Shown here piece by piece: positions 1-5,621 of a stretch of DNA of 6,453 nt. The stretch covers positions 1 through 6,453 of the forward strand of contig JABABC010000259.1 of the NCBI GenBank assembly GCA_014238445.1, written 5' to 3'. The notes under the pieces were generated by a model. The model saw only the letters and a list, made by a program, of their open reading frames with translations. It ran no database searches and had not been told where the DNA came from. The translations under genes were made by a program, and so were the position numbers. Position 1 is the first letter of the stretch, and each line of letters begins with the position of its first letter. This DNA is from Coxiellaceae bacterium. Its GTDB lineage: Bacteria > Pseudomonadota > Gammaproteobacteria > Coxiellales > Coxiellaceae.

Positions 1-404
1 AATACGCTGGCAATGGGAAGAAACCAAATGATGATATGAACTTCTTCTGAAAAGCGGAGATTATTAGAGTGAAATAAGTAGGTGAACAAAAATATAATGA
101 TCGTCAATACAAGATAGATGACAATGTTGATACACAAAGAAAAGCCGCACCACTGTAAAAAGCTGAGCTCCTCATCAGATTTGTTGATGCGGAAAATCGG
201 CAGCAGTTTTAACACTAAATTAGGCTTTCCCATTTGAAGTGCAACGCACAGTAAATTGAATATCTTCAAGGAAAAAGAGATGTCGCCATAGAAAGCTGGT
301 GTCAAATGATTCGAAAGCAAGGTGTTAAAAAAATACCTCAAGAAAAAGCCGCTAATCGCGATAAAAGAATACATGAGAGTGACATTATAGTAGCGGTGCT
401 TCAT
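1..404 (-). CDS. Putative polysaccharide/O-antigen flippase (Wzx/PST-like), 5' part only
   Basis: The minus strand is open from an ATG at 404-402 to the window edge, giving 134 codons plus two bases; the rest of the gene lies outside. An AAGGA ribosome site (plus-strand 415-419) sits 10 bases before the ATG, and no in-frame start lies close upstream. The product is very hydrophobic: a first helix at about residues 8-30, an amphipathic or membrane stretch around 42-71, and a long helix at about 87-111 (IVIYLVLTIIIFLF). The pattern of an N-terminal helix, then FYGDISFSLKI, then a QMGKPNLVLKLLPIF-like segment resembles the N-terminus of Polysacc_synt/MVF-type flippases, which move lipid-linked oligosaccharides across the inner membrane. 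Such proteins normally have 12-14 helices in 400-500 residues, so about a third is visible. Family assignment is by pattern only; another multi-pass transporter is possible. That it is a real membrane-protein gene is fairly secure. Confidence 0.65.
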   Translation of the reverse strand, partial: MKHRYYNVTLMYSFIAISGFFLRYFFNTLLSNHLTPAFYGDISFSLKIFNLLCVALQMGKPNLVLKLLPIFRINKSDEELSFLQWCGFSLCINIVIYLVLTIIIFLFTYLFHSNNLRFSEEVHIIIWFLPIASV

Positions 405-454
405 GATGTTGCGGTCCTTGGCGGATTGAAAGCATTTTTTAGTGACTGATTGAG

Positions 455-483
455 ATAGTATCGCTTGTGTTGTAAATAATCAA
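455..483 (-). promoter_or_regulatory. Candidate sigma70 promoter for the flippase gene
   Basis: On the minus strand TTGATT (plus 478-483) is followed after 17 bases by TACTAT (plus 455-460). Each hexamer matches the sigma70 consensus at 4 of 6 positions, and the spacer is ideal. Transcription would begin near position 448, giving a leader of about 45 bases before the ATG at 404. AT-rich DNA often gives such matches by chance, so support is modest. Confidence 0.35.
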
Positions 484-519
484 TAATGAACAATTTATTA
501 GTCACTTAACTCTATCTGA

Positions 520-786
520 AGTGCCAGCAGTGGATCGTTAGCCTTAAGTCTCAGTTCCCCTCACGAATTATTTTCCTGCAAAGAGCAAAAAGCATCTTGG
601 ACAGTACAACAATCAAGTAAAGGAGTGGTGGTAACACTTCCTAATGGTACAAAAGTTGCAGATCCAACAGGAGGTCCTCCGTACTGCCTATCGGATGTGA
701 TGTTGCAGCAGACTGCAGAGGTAATACAAAACAGCACCATGATGAACTCACTCTCAAAGTCGACTATTCTATCTGACCAGCACTGA
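520..786 (+). pseudogene. Possible gene remnant: 89-codon open frame without a start
   Basis: Frame 1 is open from just after a TGA (517-519) to a TGA at 784-786. The translation includes HELFSCKEQKASWTVQQ, GVVVTLPNGTKVADP, then PPYCLSDVMLQQTAEVIQ, which looks like a soluble protein rather than random translation. No ATG occurs before codon 61 (700-702). The only early alternatives are GTG codons at 625 and 628, where the nearby AGGAG (621-625) overlaps or nearly touches the start and cannot act as a normal ribosome site. A second frame just upstream (476-538) encodes NNEQFISHLTLSEVPAVDR before a TAG and could be the displaced N-terminal part if a frameshift occurred near 520-540. I recognise no family. 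This may be the decayed C-terminal end of a gene, a small gene with an unusual start, or chance. Confidence 0.28.
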
Positions 787-963
787 ATGGATAATTATTT
801 TAATGAATCGCTGTGATATAAAATGCAGTCTGATCACTCCTATAGCAGCCACACACCAGCTCCAAGAAAATCAAAGTCATTTCAAATAAAACAGCTTAAC
901 TTCATAATAAGTAAAGAAAAAATTCGCCACCCGATGTCACCCAGCTAGCACCGCTATATTCAA

Positions 964-970
964 CTATAAT
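964..970 (+). promoter_or_regulatory. dps promoter -10 element, sigmaS-like
   Basis: A perfect TATAAT (965-970) is preceded by C at 964, giving the CTATAAT form favoured by the stationary-phase sigma factor RpoS. The positions 16-18 bases upstream (941-948, CCAGCTAG) do not resemble TTGACA. A strong -10 with a poor -35 fits either RpoS use or activator dependence, both usual for dps genes. Transcription would begin near 977, leaving a leader of about 38 bases. I saw no convincing Fur or OxyR site. Confidence 0.5.
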
Positions 971-1001
971 AAGAGTATAACGGAGAAATTATCACCCCAA
1001 C

Positions 1002-1007
1002 AGGAGG
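1002..1007 (+). promoter_or_regulatory. Ribosome binding site of dps
   Basis: A consensus AGGAGG lies 7 bases before the ATG at 1015 but only 4 bases before the GTG at 1012. The spacing therefore favours the ATG as the real start. The core is as strong as a Shine-Dalgarno sequence gets, which suits an abundant protein. Confidence 0.8.
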
Positions 1008-1014
1008 AAGTGTG

Positions 1015-1488
1015 ATGGATATCAATATCGGCCTATCAGACGAACAACGCGAAGACATTGCAGAAGGACTCATTATCCTACTGGCGAATAGCTATGCACT
1101 GTACATTAAAACACACAATTTTCACTGGAATGTCGAAGGCCCTTTATTTTCAGAACTGCACCATGTGTTTGAAAAACAATACCTTGAACTCGCTTTAGCC
1201 ATCGATGAAATCGCTGAACGTGTTCGCGCTTTAGGTATCTATGTTCCCGCAAGTTTTAGTCAATTTGCCAAGATCACAAGTATCGAAGAAGAAACACACC
1301 TCGTCGATGCAGAAGCCATGGTCGAGCAACTCGTATTGGGGCAAGAAGAGATTGTTAGAACTGCCCGACATTTAATGCCATTGGTATCCAGCGTTCATGA
1401 TGCACCCACCGAATCACTTCTGACAGATCGCATGATGGTGCATGAGAAAAATGCTTGGATGTTACGCAGCTTACTGGAAGAGTCTTAA
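1015..1488 (+). CDS. dps: Dps-family ferroxidase / DNA starvation protection protein
   Basis: This 157-residue protein is a Dps mini-ferritin, a four-helix-bundle protein that forms 12-subunit shells. The family oxidises Fe(II), usually with hydrogen peroxide, and stores the ferric mineral, protecting DNA in the cytoplasm during starvation and oxidative stress. The signature KTHNFHWNVEGPLF is at residues 32-45, and the intersubunit ferroxidase ligands are visible as H37, H49, E53, D64 and E68 with canonical spacing, so it should be active. The length is typical. The N-terminus (MDINIGLSDEQ) is short and acidic and lacks the lysine-rich tail that E. coli Dps uses to bind DNA; a mainly iron/peroxide role is therefore inferred. 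ATG 1015 is preferred to GTG 1012 because of ribosome-site spacing. It has its own promoter and is separated from rodA by 72 bases containing a hairpin, so it is probably expressed independently. Confidence 0.95.
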   Translation: MDINIGLSDEQREDIAEGLIILLANSYALYIKTHNFHWNVEGPLFSELHHVFEKQYLELALAIDEIAERVRALGIYVPASFSQFAKITSIEEETHLVDAEAMVEQLVLGQEEIVRTARHLMPLVSSVHDAPTESLLTDRMMVHEKNAWMLRSLLEES

Positions 1489-1511
1489 CCCCCAGCCTCC
1501 CCATCAGCACC

Positions 1512-1539
1512 TAAACAGTGCTACACTGTGCGCTGTTTA
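1512..1539 (+). other. Hairpin between dps and rodA (weak terminator or leader structure)
   Basis: TAAACAGTGC (1512-1521) pairs with GCGCTGTTTA (1530-1539), a 10-bp stem with one T-G wobble and an 8-base loop. No T-run follows, so it is not a classic intrinsic terminator. The same bases can form an alternative, perfect 6-bp hairpin, ACAGTG (1515-1520) with CACTGT (1524-1529), around a 3-base loop; the two are mutually exclusive. It may act as a weak or factor-assisted terminator for dps, or protect the dps mRNA 3' end. Confidence 0.4.
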
Positions 1540-1541
1540 AT
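1512..1541 (+). promoter_or_regulatory. Weak candidate promoter for rodA
   Basis: TAAACA (1512-1517, 4 of 6 matches to TTGACA) lies 18 bases before TTTAAT (1536-1541, 5 of 6 matches to TATAAT). Initiation would fall near 1548 and leave only about 13 leader bases. The elements coincide with the hairpin arms, so one of the two readings may be coincidental. This is the best promoter match I see for the rodA-mltB-TPR block in the gap. Confidence 0.25.
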
Positions 1542-1560
1542 GTCAGGTTGATGACACCTC

Positions 1561-2703
1561 ATGCGTAGCCCCCACTATCTCGACCACTCTTATGAAGCAC
1601 GCTTGTCGAGAAAAATTCGTCAATGGCGCTGGTCACACTGCCACATTGACCCCCTATTACTGGGAGGCTTACTCCTGCTATGTGCAATGGGATTATTTAA
1701 CTTATACAGTGCCAGTAATGCCCATATTGCCATGGTTAAACACCAACTCATACACTATGCCTTAGCACTGACTATCCTATTAAGCTGCGCCCAAATCTCA
1801 CCACGTTATTTCCGATTGGCTGCGCCCTGGCTCTATGGATTAGGCTTATTGACTCTGCTGCTCGTTCTTATCATGGGTCACACCAGTCAAGGTGCTACAC
1901 GATGGATAGGCGTTGGTGCGATTCAACTTCAACCTTCCGAGATCATGAAAATCGCCATGCCCATGATGCTCGCCTGGTTTTGGCATGAATTTGACCATCT
2001 CGCCCCGGCTAAAAAAATCACAATAGCCTTAAGCATCCTACTCCTACCCACAGCGCTCATCGCTAAACAACCCGATTTAGGCACCGCCATCTTAATTGCC
2101 TGCGCGGGCACTTACGTCATCTTACTCGGTGGCATTAACCGCAAAGTGATACTAGCCAGCGCCCTCACACTGCTAATTGCTGCCCCCATTCTTTGGCACA
2201 CCCTGCATGACTACCAAAAACAACGCATTGAAACTTTTATACACCCTGAAAAAGACCCACTGGGTGCAGGGTATAATATCATTCAATCAAAAATCGCCGT
2301 GGGCTCAGGTGGATTAGCCGGCAAAGGATGGCTTCAAGGTACACAATCGCATTTATCTTTCTTGCCGGCACATACCACAGATTTTATTTTTTCAGTCGCC
2401 GCTGAAGAATGGGGGTTATTGGGAAGCTGCCTATTACTGGGCGCCTATACCTTGATTTTTTTACGTTGTGCCAGTATCAGCCTACAGGCCCAAAGTACAT
2501 TCACTCGATTACTCACAGGCAGCCTCAGCCTCACGTTCATGACGTGTGTTTGCATTAACATTGGGATGGTGATTGGCATCTTACCGGTGGTCGGGGTACC
2601 ATTACCCCTGGTCAGTTACGGGGGTAGCTCAATGATCACTACTATGATGGCCTTTGGCATTATCATGTCGATCCAAACCCATAAAAAACTGTGGTCCAGT
2701 TAA
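1561..2703 (+). CDS. rodA: RodA, SEDS-family peptidoglycan glycosyltransferase
   Basis: RodA is the inner-membrane polymerase of the elongasome. It joins lipid II into glycan strands for side-wall growth together with a class B PBP (PBP2) and MreB/MreC/MreD. The 380 residues match the usual family length. A cytoplasmic N-terminus (about 1-28) leads into HIDPLLL and the first helix ending in LYSAS (48-52), with about ten helices overall. Family landmarks are present: GATRWIGVG (111-119, with W115), QPSEIMKIA (124-132), KQPDLGTA (169-176), DPLGAGYNIIQSKIAVGSGG (232-251), the large periplasmic loop TTDFIF with the catalytic Asp at D274, AEEWG (280-284) and GVPLPLVSYGGSSM (345-358). Specific similarity to E. 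coli RodA through the loop and C-terminus separates it from FtsW. A TGA at 1552-1554 makes ATG 1561 the first possible start. No good ribosome site precedes it (nearest AGG at 1545-1547), suggesting modest translation. mltB follows by 17 bases. The usual upstream partner mrdA/pbpA is not adjacent. Confidence 0.96.
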   Translation: MRSPHYLDHSYEARLSRKIRQWRWSHCHIDPLLLGGLLLLCAMGLFNLYSASNAHIAMVKHQLIHYALALTILLSCAQISPRYFRLAAPWLYGLGLLTLLLVLIMGHTSQGATRWIGVGAIQLQPSEIMKIAMPMMLAWFWHEFDHLAPAKKITIALSILLLPTALIAKQPDLGTAILIACAGTYVILLGGINRKVILASALTLLIAAPILWHTLHDYQKQRIETFIHPEKDPLGAGYNIIQSKIAVGSGGLAGKGWLQGTQSHLSFLPAHTTDFIFSVAAEEWGLLGSCLLLGAYTLIFLRCASISLQAQSTFTRLLTGSLSLTFMTCVCINIGMVIGILPVVGVPLPLVSYGGSSMITTMMAFGIIMSIQTHKKLWSS

Positions 2704-2708
2704 TCAGT

Positions 2709-2713
2709 GAGGA
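2709..2713 (+). promoter_or_regulatory. Ribosome binding site that fixes the mltB start
   Basis: GAGGA at 2709-2713 lies 7 bases before the ATG at 2721. An in-frame ATG at 2691, inside the rodA end, has no such site and would put ten hydrophilic residues (MVQLISEETT) before the signal peptide, so 2721 is the better start. Confidence 0.75.
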
Positions 2714-2720
2714 AACAACC

Positions 2721-3734
2721 ATGAATAGCTTCTTAACCATTCGCCATCATACCTGTCGCACCCTACTACTCATCGCAGCGCTATGCCTTCCTACACTAGG
2801 CACAGCCAATACCACGCTCACCGCGAATGAAAAAGCGTTTATTCAATCCTTTTCACAGCAATATAAAGTCCCTCAGTCTCAAGTCACACAGATTGTTGAA
2901 CACATTCATTACAACCCCGATATCATTAAAAAAATGACCACACCGTATGAAGGATTAAGTTGGAAAAAATACCGCGCACATTTCATCACCACACCGCGCA
3001 TTGATGGTGGCAGCCACTACCAAACGCAACACACATCCACCTTCAAACAAGCCTACCAACAGTTTGGTGTTGACCAAAATACCATCACAGCTATTATTGG
3101 CGTTGAAAGTTTTTATGGTAAACACACCGGTAACTATAACGTCTTGGATTCCTTAGGCACATTAGCCTTCTATTACCCCCCTCGCGCACCATTTTTCCAA
3201 AAAGAACTGCAACAATATATTGTATTAAGCCTTAAAAATAACCTACCGATCACCACACTCAAGGGCTCTTATGCCGGCGCATTAGGCATACCTCAATTTA
3301 TGCATTCCAGCTATAACCACTATGCAGTACCAGGAAAATCACAACAATCACCCGTGAATTTGTTTACGGATCACGACGACGCCATCATGAGCATCGGCAA
3401 CTTTCTTAAAGAAGCTGGCTGGAAACGCAACCAACCCATTGCTTGTCGCATCACATCACAGAAAAAAATTAACCCTGCACTGATTAGCAAGAAAACCAAA
3501 GCAAAGCACACACTCGCCTGGTTTTCACAACAAAAAGTAACTACCCCATGCAGTCAAACACTCAACCCGAAAACACCAGCCGCATTAGTCAATATAGGAA
3601 CAACCAAGGCACCCGACTACTGGTTTGTGTTTAATAACTTTAATGCCATCATGCGCTACAATCCACGCATTAATTATGCGATGGCAGTATTCCAATTAAG
3701 CCAAGCCATCAAAGCAGATCATCAACATGGCTAA
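2721..3734 (+). CDS. mltB: MltB-family lytic murein transglycosylase (soluble periplasmic form)
   Basis: This 337-residue enzyme cleaves the MurNAc-GlcNAc bond of peptidoglycan, forming 1,6-anhydro-MurNAc ends, and acts in the periplasm. An N-terminal signal peptide (about 1-29) has a basic start, a hydrophobic core LLLIAALCLP and a likely cleavage at GTA-NTT. The Cys in the core is not in a lipobox, so the protein should be soluble rather than lipid-anchored like E. coli MltB. The SLT_2 fold is clear: WKKYRAHF (81-88), catalytic Glu129 in GVESFYGKHTG (127-137), LDSLGTLAFYYPPRAPFF (142-159), GSYAGALGIPQFMHSSY (182-198), NFNAIMRYN (306-314) and YAMAVFQLSQAI (319-330). Only two cysteines lie in the mature chain (C242, C277), compatible with a disulfide. 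ATG 2721 is chosen over 2691 from its ribosome site and the signal peptide. Pairing with rodA is conserved in many proteobacteria. The last 8 bases overlap the next gene. Confidence 0.94.
   Translation: MNSFLTIRHHTCRTLLLIAALCLPTLGTANTTLTANEKAFIQSFSQQYKVPQSQVTQIVEHIHYNPDIIKKMTTPYEGLSWKKYRAHFITTPRIDGGSHYQTQHTSTFKQAYQQFGVDQNTITAIIGVESFYGKHTGNYNVLDSLGTLAFYYPPRAPFFQKELQQYIVLSLKNNLPITTLKGSYAGALGIPQFMHSSYNHYAVPGKSQQSPVNLFTDHDDAIMSIGNFLKEAGWKRNQPIACRITSQKKINPALISKKTKAKHTLAWFSQQKVTTPCSQTLNPKTPAALVNIGTTKAPDYWFVFNNFNAIMRYNPRINYAMAVFQLSQAIKADHQHG
3727..3734 (+). promoter_or_regulatory. Start-stop overlap coupling mltB and the TPR-methyltransferase
   Basis: The sequence ATGGCTAA contains both the start of the methyltransferase gene (3727-3729) and the stop of mltB (3732-3734). 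The preceding bases (CAGATCATCAAC) have no purine-rich ribosome site of usual strength. Ribosomes finishing mltB are the likely source of initiation, so the two proteins should be made in linked amounts. Confidence 0.7.
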
Positions 3735-5439
3735 GTCATTGCCTACAATAGAAGACGCTAAAGCACTGCACCAAAATCATGACCTCACGGGTGCAGTCAA
3801 AGCCTATCAAGCACTACTCAAACACAATCCACAGCATGTAGAAGCATGCCACTTACTCGGCATGGCCTTAACGCAACAAGAACAGTTTGATCAGGCCATT
3901 AAGAGCTTGCGAACTGCTATAGAGAACAACCCCGGCCAACCCAGCTTACACAATAGCCTAGCCAACGTCTTACTGCGCCAACATCACATCACCGATGCTA
4001 TTCAGACGCTCACTGAGGCACTGTCAATCGATCATACCTATGCCACAGCTTACAACACCCTCGGGCGCTGTTATTACTTGCAGGGTCAACTGAATATCGC
4101 TGAAGAAAACTACCAGCAAGCCATTCGATACGACGACCACTTTCCACAAGCACATTACAATTTAGCCTTATTGTATTTACACCAAGAAAACTGGCCACAC
4201 GCTATTGAGCAACTGCAAAACACACTCGCACTCAACCCAGACTTTACTCAGGCACATCGTCAATTAGGCGAAGCCTTCCTGCAGCAAGAAGATTTTAAAT
4301 CTGCACAGGACACCTTCCTACACTGTGTTGAATGTCAACCAGAATATGCCGATAATTATTACAACCTAGGGCTTACCTACCTGAAACAACAACAACCTGA
4401 AGAGGCCGTTGCTGCCTTCGAACAAGCCATTGCTTTAGAATGCAAACAAGATGACGTACAACACCTTCTCGGTAATGCCTATCTGCATGAAGGCGATCCC
4501 GCTAAAGCGCTCAGCTACTTTATGCGCCAACTGGAAATTAGCCCCCTCATGGAAAGCTATTACAACATTGGCGTTATTTTAATGCACCAAGACCGTAACA
4601 AAGAAGCCATTCAATACTTAGAACAAGCACAAAGCCTAGCACCTGACGACACAGCCATTGCCATTAATTTGGGTGGCATCTATCTCAAACTACAGCAATT
4701 AGAGAAAGCCACGGAATACTATCAAGCCGCCATTGAAAAAGATCCGGATAACGATGAACTCAAACACATCGTGGCTGCCATTAGCCAAACCGAAACACCG
4801 GACCATGCGCCTGCCGCCTACGTTGAACATTTATTCGATCAATACGCACCCTACTACGACAAACACCTGACCGAAGCATTGCAGTTTTCCGTGCCGCAAC
4901 AATTAGTCGATGCTATCAATGAGGCGTTAGAATCACCCTTGACTATCACCCCTCCTCCTTGGTCTATTCTTGATATTGGCTGTGGAACTGGACTTGCTGC
5001 ACCTTATCTCAAACCGCTCGCCAAACAACTGGATGGCATCGACTTATCCCCAAAAATGATTGCCGTTGCTAACACTAAATCGCTCTACGATTCTCTGGCA
5101 GTAATGGATGCGCTGACCATAGGCACAACCTTTTGTGATGTGGATCTTATCATCGCATCGGATGTCTTCACCTACATCGGTAATCTGACAACCGTCTTAC
5201 ACCAATGCTATACCGTTTTAAAACCCAATGGACTACTCACCTTCTCCGTTGAACGCAGTGAGCAACCAGGATACCTATTACAAACCACCATCCGTTACGC
5301 CCATCACAAAACCTATCTTTATGAAGCTCTCAATCATGCAGGATTCACCCCTATCACCTGCCAGGAAACCACCTTGCGCACGCAACAAAAACAGCCGGTT
5401 ATAGGTTATCTGGTGGTGGCACATAAAGCCACGCCGTAA
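3727..5439 (+). CDS. TPR-repeat protein fused to a SAM-dependent methyltransferase
   Basis: The 570-residue product has two parts. Residues about 3-345 are roughly ten tetratricopeptide repeats of about 34 residues, with clear examples at 37-70, 105-138, 139-172, 173-206, 207-240 and 309-341; these form a helical scaffold for binding protein partners. Residues about 364-570 are a class I methyltransferase: AYVEHLFDQYAPYYDKHL (364-381) is the lead-in typical of predicted TPR methyltransferases (COG4976 type), motif I is LDIGCGTG (415-422), an acidic motif II is DGIDLS (436-441), and SDVFTYIG (478-485) resembles motif IV. The C-terminus (FSVER, YAHHKTYLYEAL, AGF, GYLVVA) completes the fold. The substrate is unknown. 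It has no signal peptide or membrane helix, so it is cytoplasmic. Its ATG lies inside the mltB end (ATGGCTAA, 8-base overlap) without a strong ribosome site, implying translational coupling. The repeats hint at a protein target, but this is inference. Confidence 0.9.
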   Translation: MAKSLPTIEDAKALHQNHDLTGAVKAYQALLKHNPQHVEACHLLGMALTQQEQFDQAIKSLRTAIENNPGQPSLHNSLANVLLRQHHITDAIQTLTEALSIDHTYATAYNTLGRCYYLQGQLNIAEENYQQAIRYDDHFPQAHYNLALLYLHQENWPHAIEQLQNTLALNPDFTQAHRQLGEAFLQQEDFKSAQDTFLHCVECQPEYADNYYNLGLTYLKQQQPEEAVAAFEQAIALECKQDDVQHLLGNAYLHEGDPAKALSYFMRQLEISPLMESYYNIGVILMHQDRNKEAIQYLEQAQSLAPDDTAIAINLGGIYLKLQQLEKATEYYQAAIEKDPDNDELKHIVAAISQTETPDHAPAAYVEHLFDQYAPYYDKHLTEALQFSVPQQLVDAINEALESPLTITPPPWSILDIGCGTGLAAPYLKPLAKQLDGIDLSPKMIAVANTKSLYDSLAVMDALTIGTTFCDVDLIIASDVFTYIGNLTTVLHQCYTVLKPNGLLTFSVERSEQPGYLLQTTIRYAHHKTYLYEALNHAGFTPITCQETTLRTQQKQPVIGYLVVAHKATP

Positions 5440-5504
5440 AAGTCCAGACCACTGTTATTACATGCAGCCTCAAGCTCTCACTAGGCACTCAGTAGTTTAT
5501 CAAC

Positions 5505-5521
5505 TGGCTATCCTCTAGCCA
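5505..5521. other. Small perfect hairpin in the convergent gap
   Basis: TGGCTA (5505-5510) and TAGCCA (5516-5521) form a 6-bp perfect stem with a 5-base loop, 66 bases after the stop of the methyltransferase gene. No T-run follows on either strand, so it is at best a weak terminator or mRNA end-protecting structure for the upstream operon. Confidence 0.3.
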
Positions 5522-5563
5522 CTAAAGATTAACAATCAAAGGAATAAGCCCCAGGCATCTCAT

Positions 5564-5583
5564 CCTATTAGAACAAAAATAGG
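5564..5583. other. Weak AT-rich hairpin downstream of the minus-strand gene
   Basis: CCTATT (5564-5569) and AATAGG (5578-5583) can pair around an 8-base loop, about 40 bases past the stop of the minus-strand gene. The stem is short and AT-rich, and no T-tract follows on either strand. It is the only paired element I find that could mark that gene's 3' end. Confidence 0.2.
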
Positions 5584-5621
5584 TTAAGGGTTACGATTTA
5601 TTGTCGCCAGAACAGTCGCAC

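Larger units (their letters stand above)
405..1011. other. Gene-poor intergenic region between the divergent flippase and dps genes
   Basis: No complete gene with a plausible start and ribosome site can be supported on either strand in these roughly 600 bases. The left part carries the flippase promoter and ribosome site. The centre (520-786) holds a protein-like reading frame without a start, listed separately. The right part (about 787-960) is AT-rich, with only very short frames, the longest noticed being a 26-codon minus-strand frame of no recognisable kind. The last 50 bases hold the dps promoter and ribosome site. A perfect inverted repeat, GGAGGTCCTCC, lies at 670-680. No T-tract terminator, tRNA or insertion-sequence end was seen. 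Confidence 0.6.

Noticed and set aside
441..506. AGTGACT (441-447) and AGTCACT (500-506) as an operator or stem around the flippase promoter
   Set aside because: The match is 7 bp, extends only weakly inward through a wobble, and leaves a 46-base loop; chance is a sufficient explanation in an AT-rich spacer.
644..700. Small plus-strand frame from ATG 644 (19 codons)
   Set aside because: It is very short with no ribosome site at usable spacing and no recognisable product.
709..832. 9-bp inverted repeat CAGACTGCA (709-717) and TGCAGTCTG (824-832) as mobile-element ends
   Set aside because: The repeats are short, do not extend, show no target duplication, and enclose no transposase or other cargo.
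833..915. Short minus-strand frames in the AT-rich spacer upstream of dps
   Set aside because: The longest noticed is 26 codons, lacks a ribosome site and reads as random hydrophobic sequence.
1012..1014. GTG as the dps start
   Set aside because: It is only 4 bases from AGGAGG; the adjacent ATG at 1015 has 7-base spacing and is the more usual codon.
1929..2111. 60-codon minus-strand frame inside rodA
   Set aside because: It lies wholly within rodA, which is strongly conserved in its own frame, and its product shows no domain or ribosome site.
2691..2720. Upstream ATG of mltB overlapping the end of rodA
   Set aside because: It lacks a ribosome site and would add ten hydrophilic residues before the signal peptide, whereas ATG 2721 has GAGGA at good spacing.
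4010..4198. 62-codon minus-strand frame inside the TPR region
   Set aside because: It is opposite well-formed TPR codons, has no recognisable features and is explained as a shadow of the real gene.
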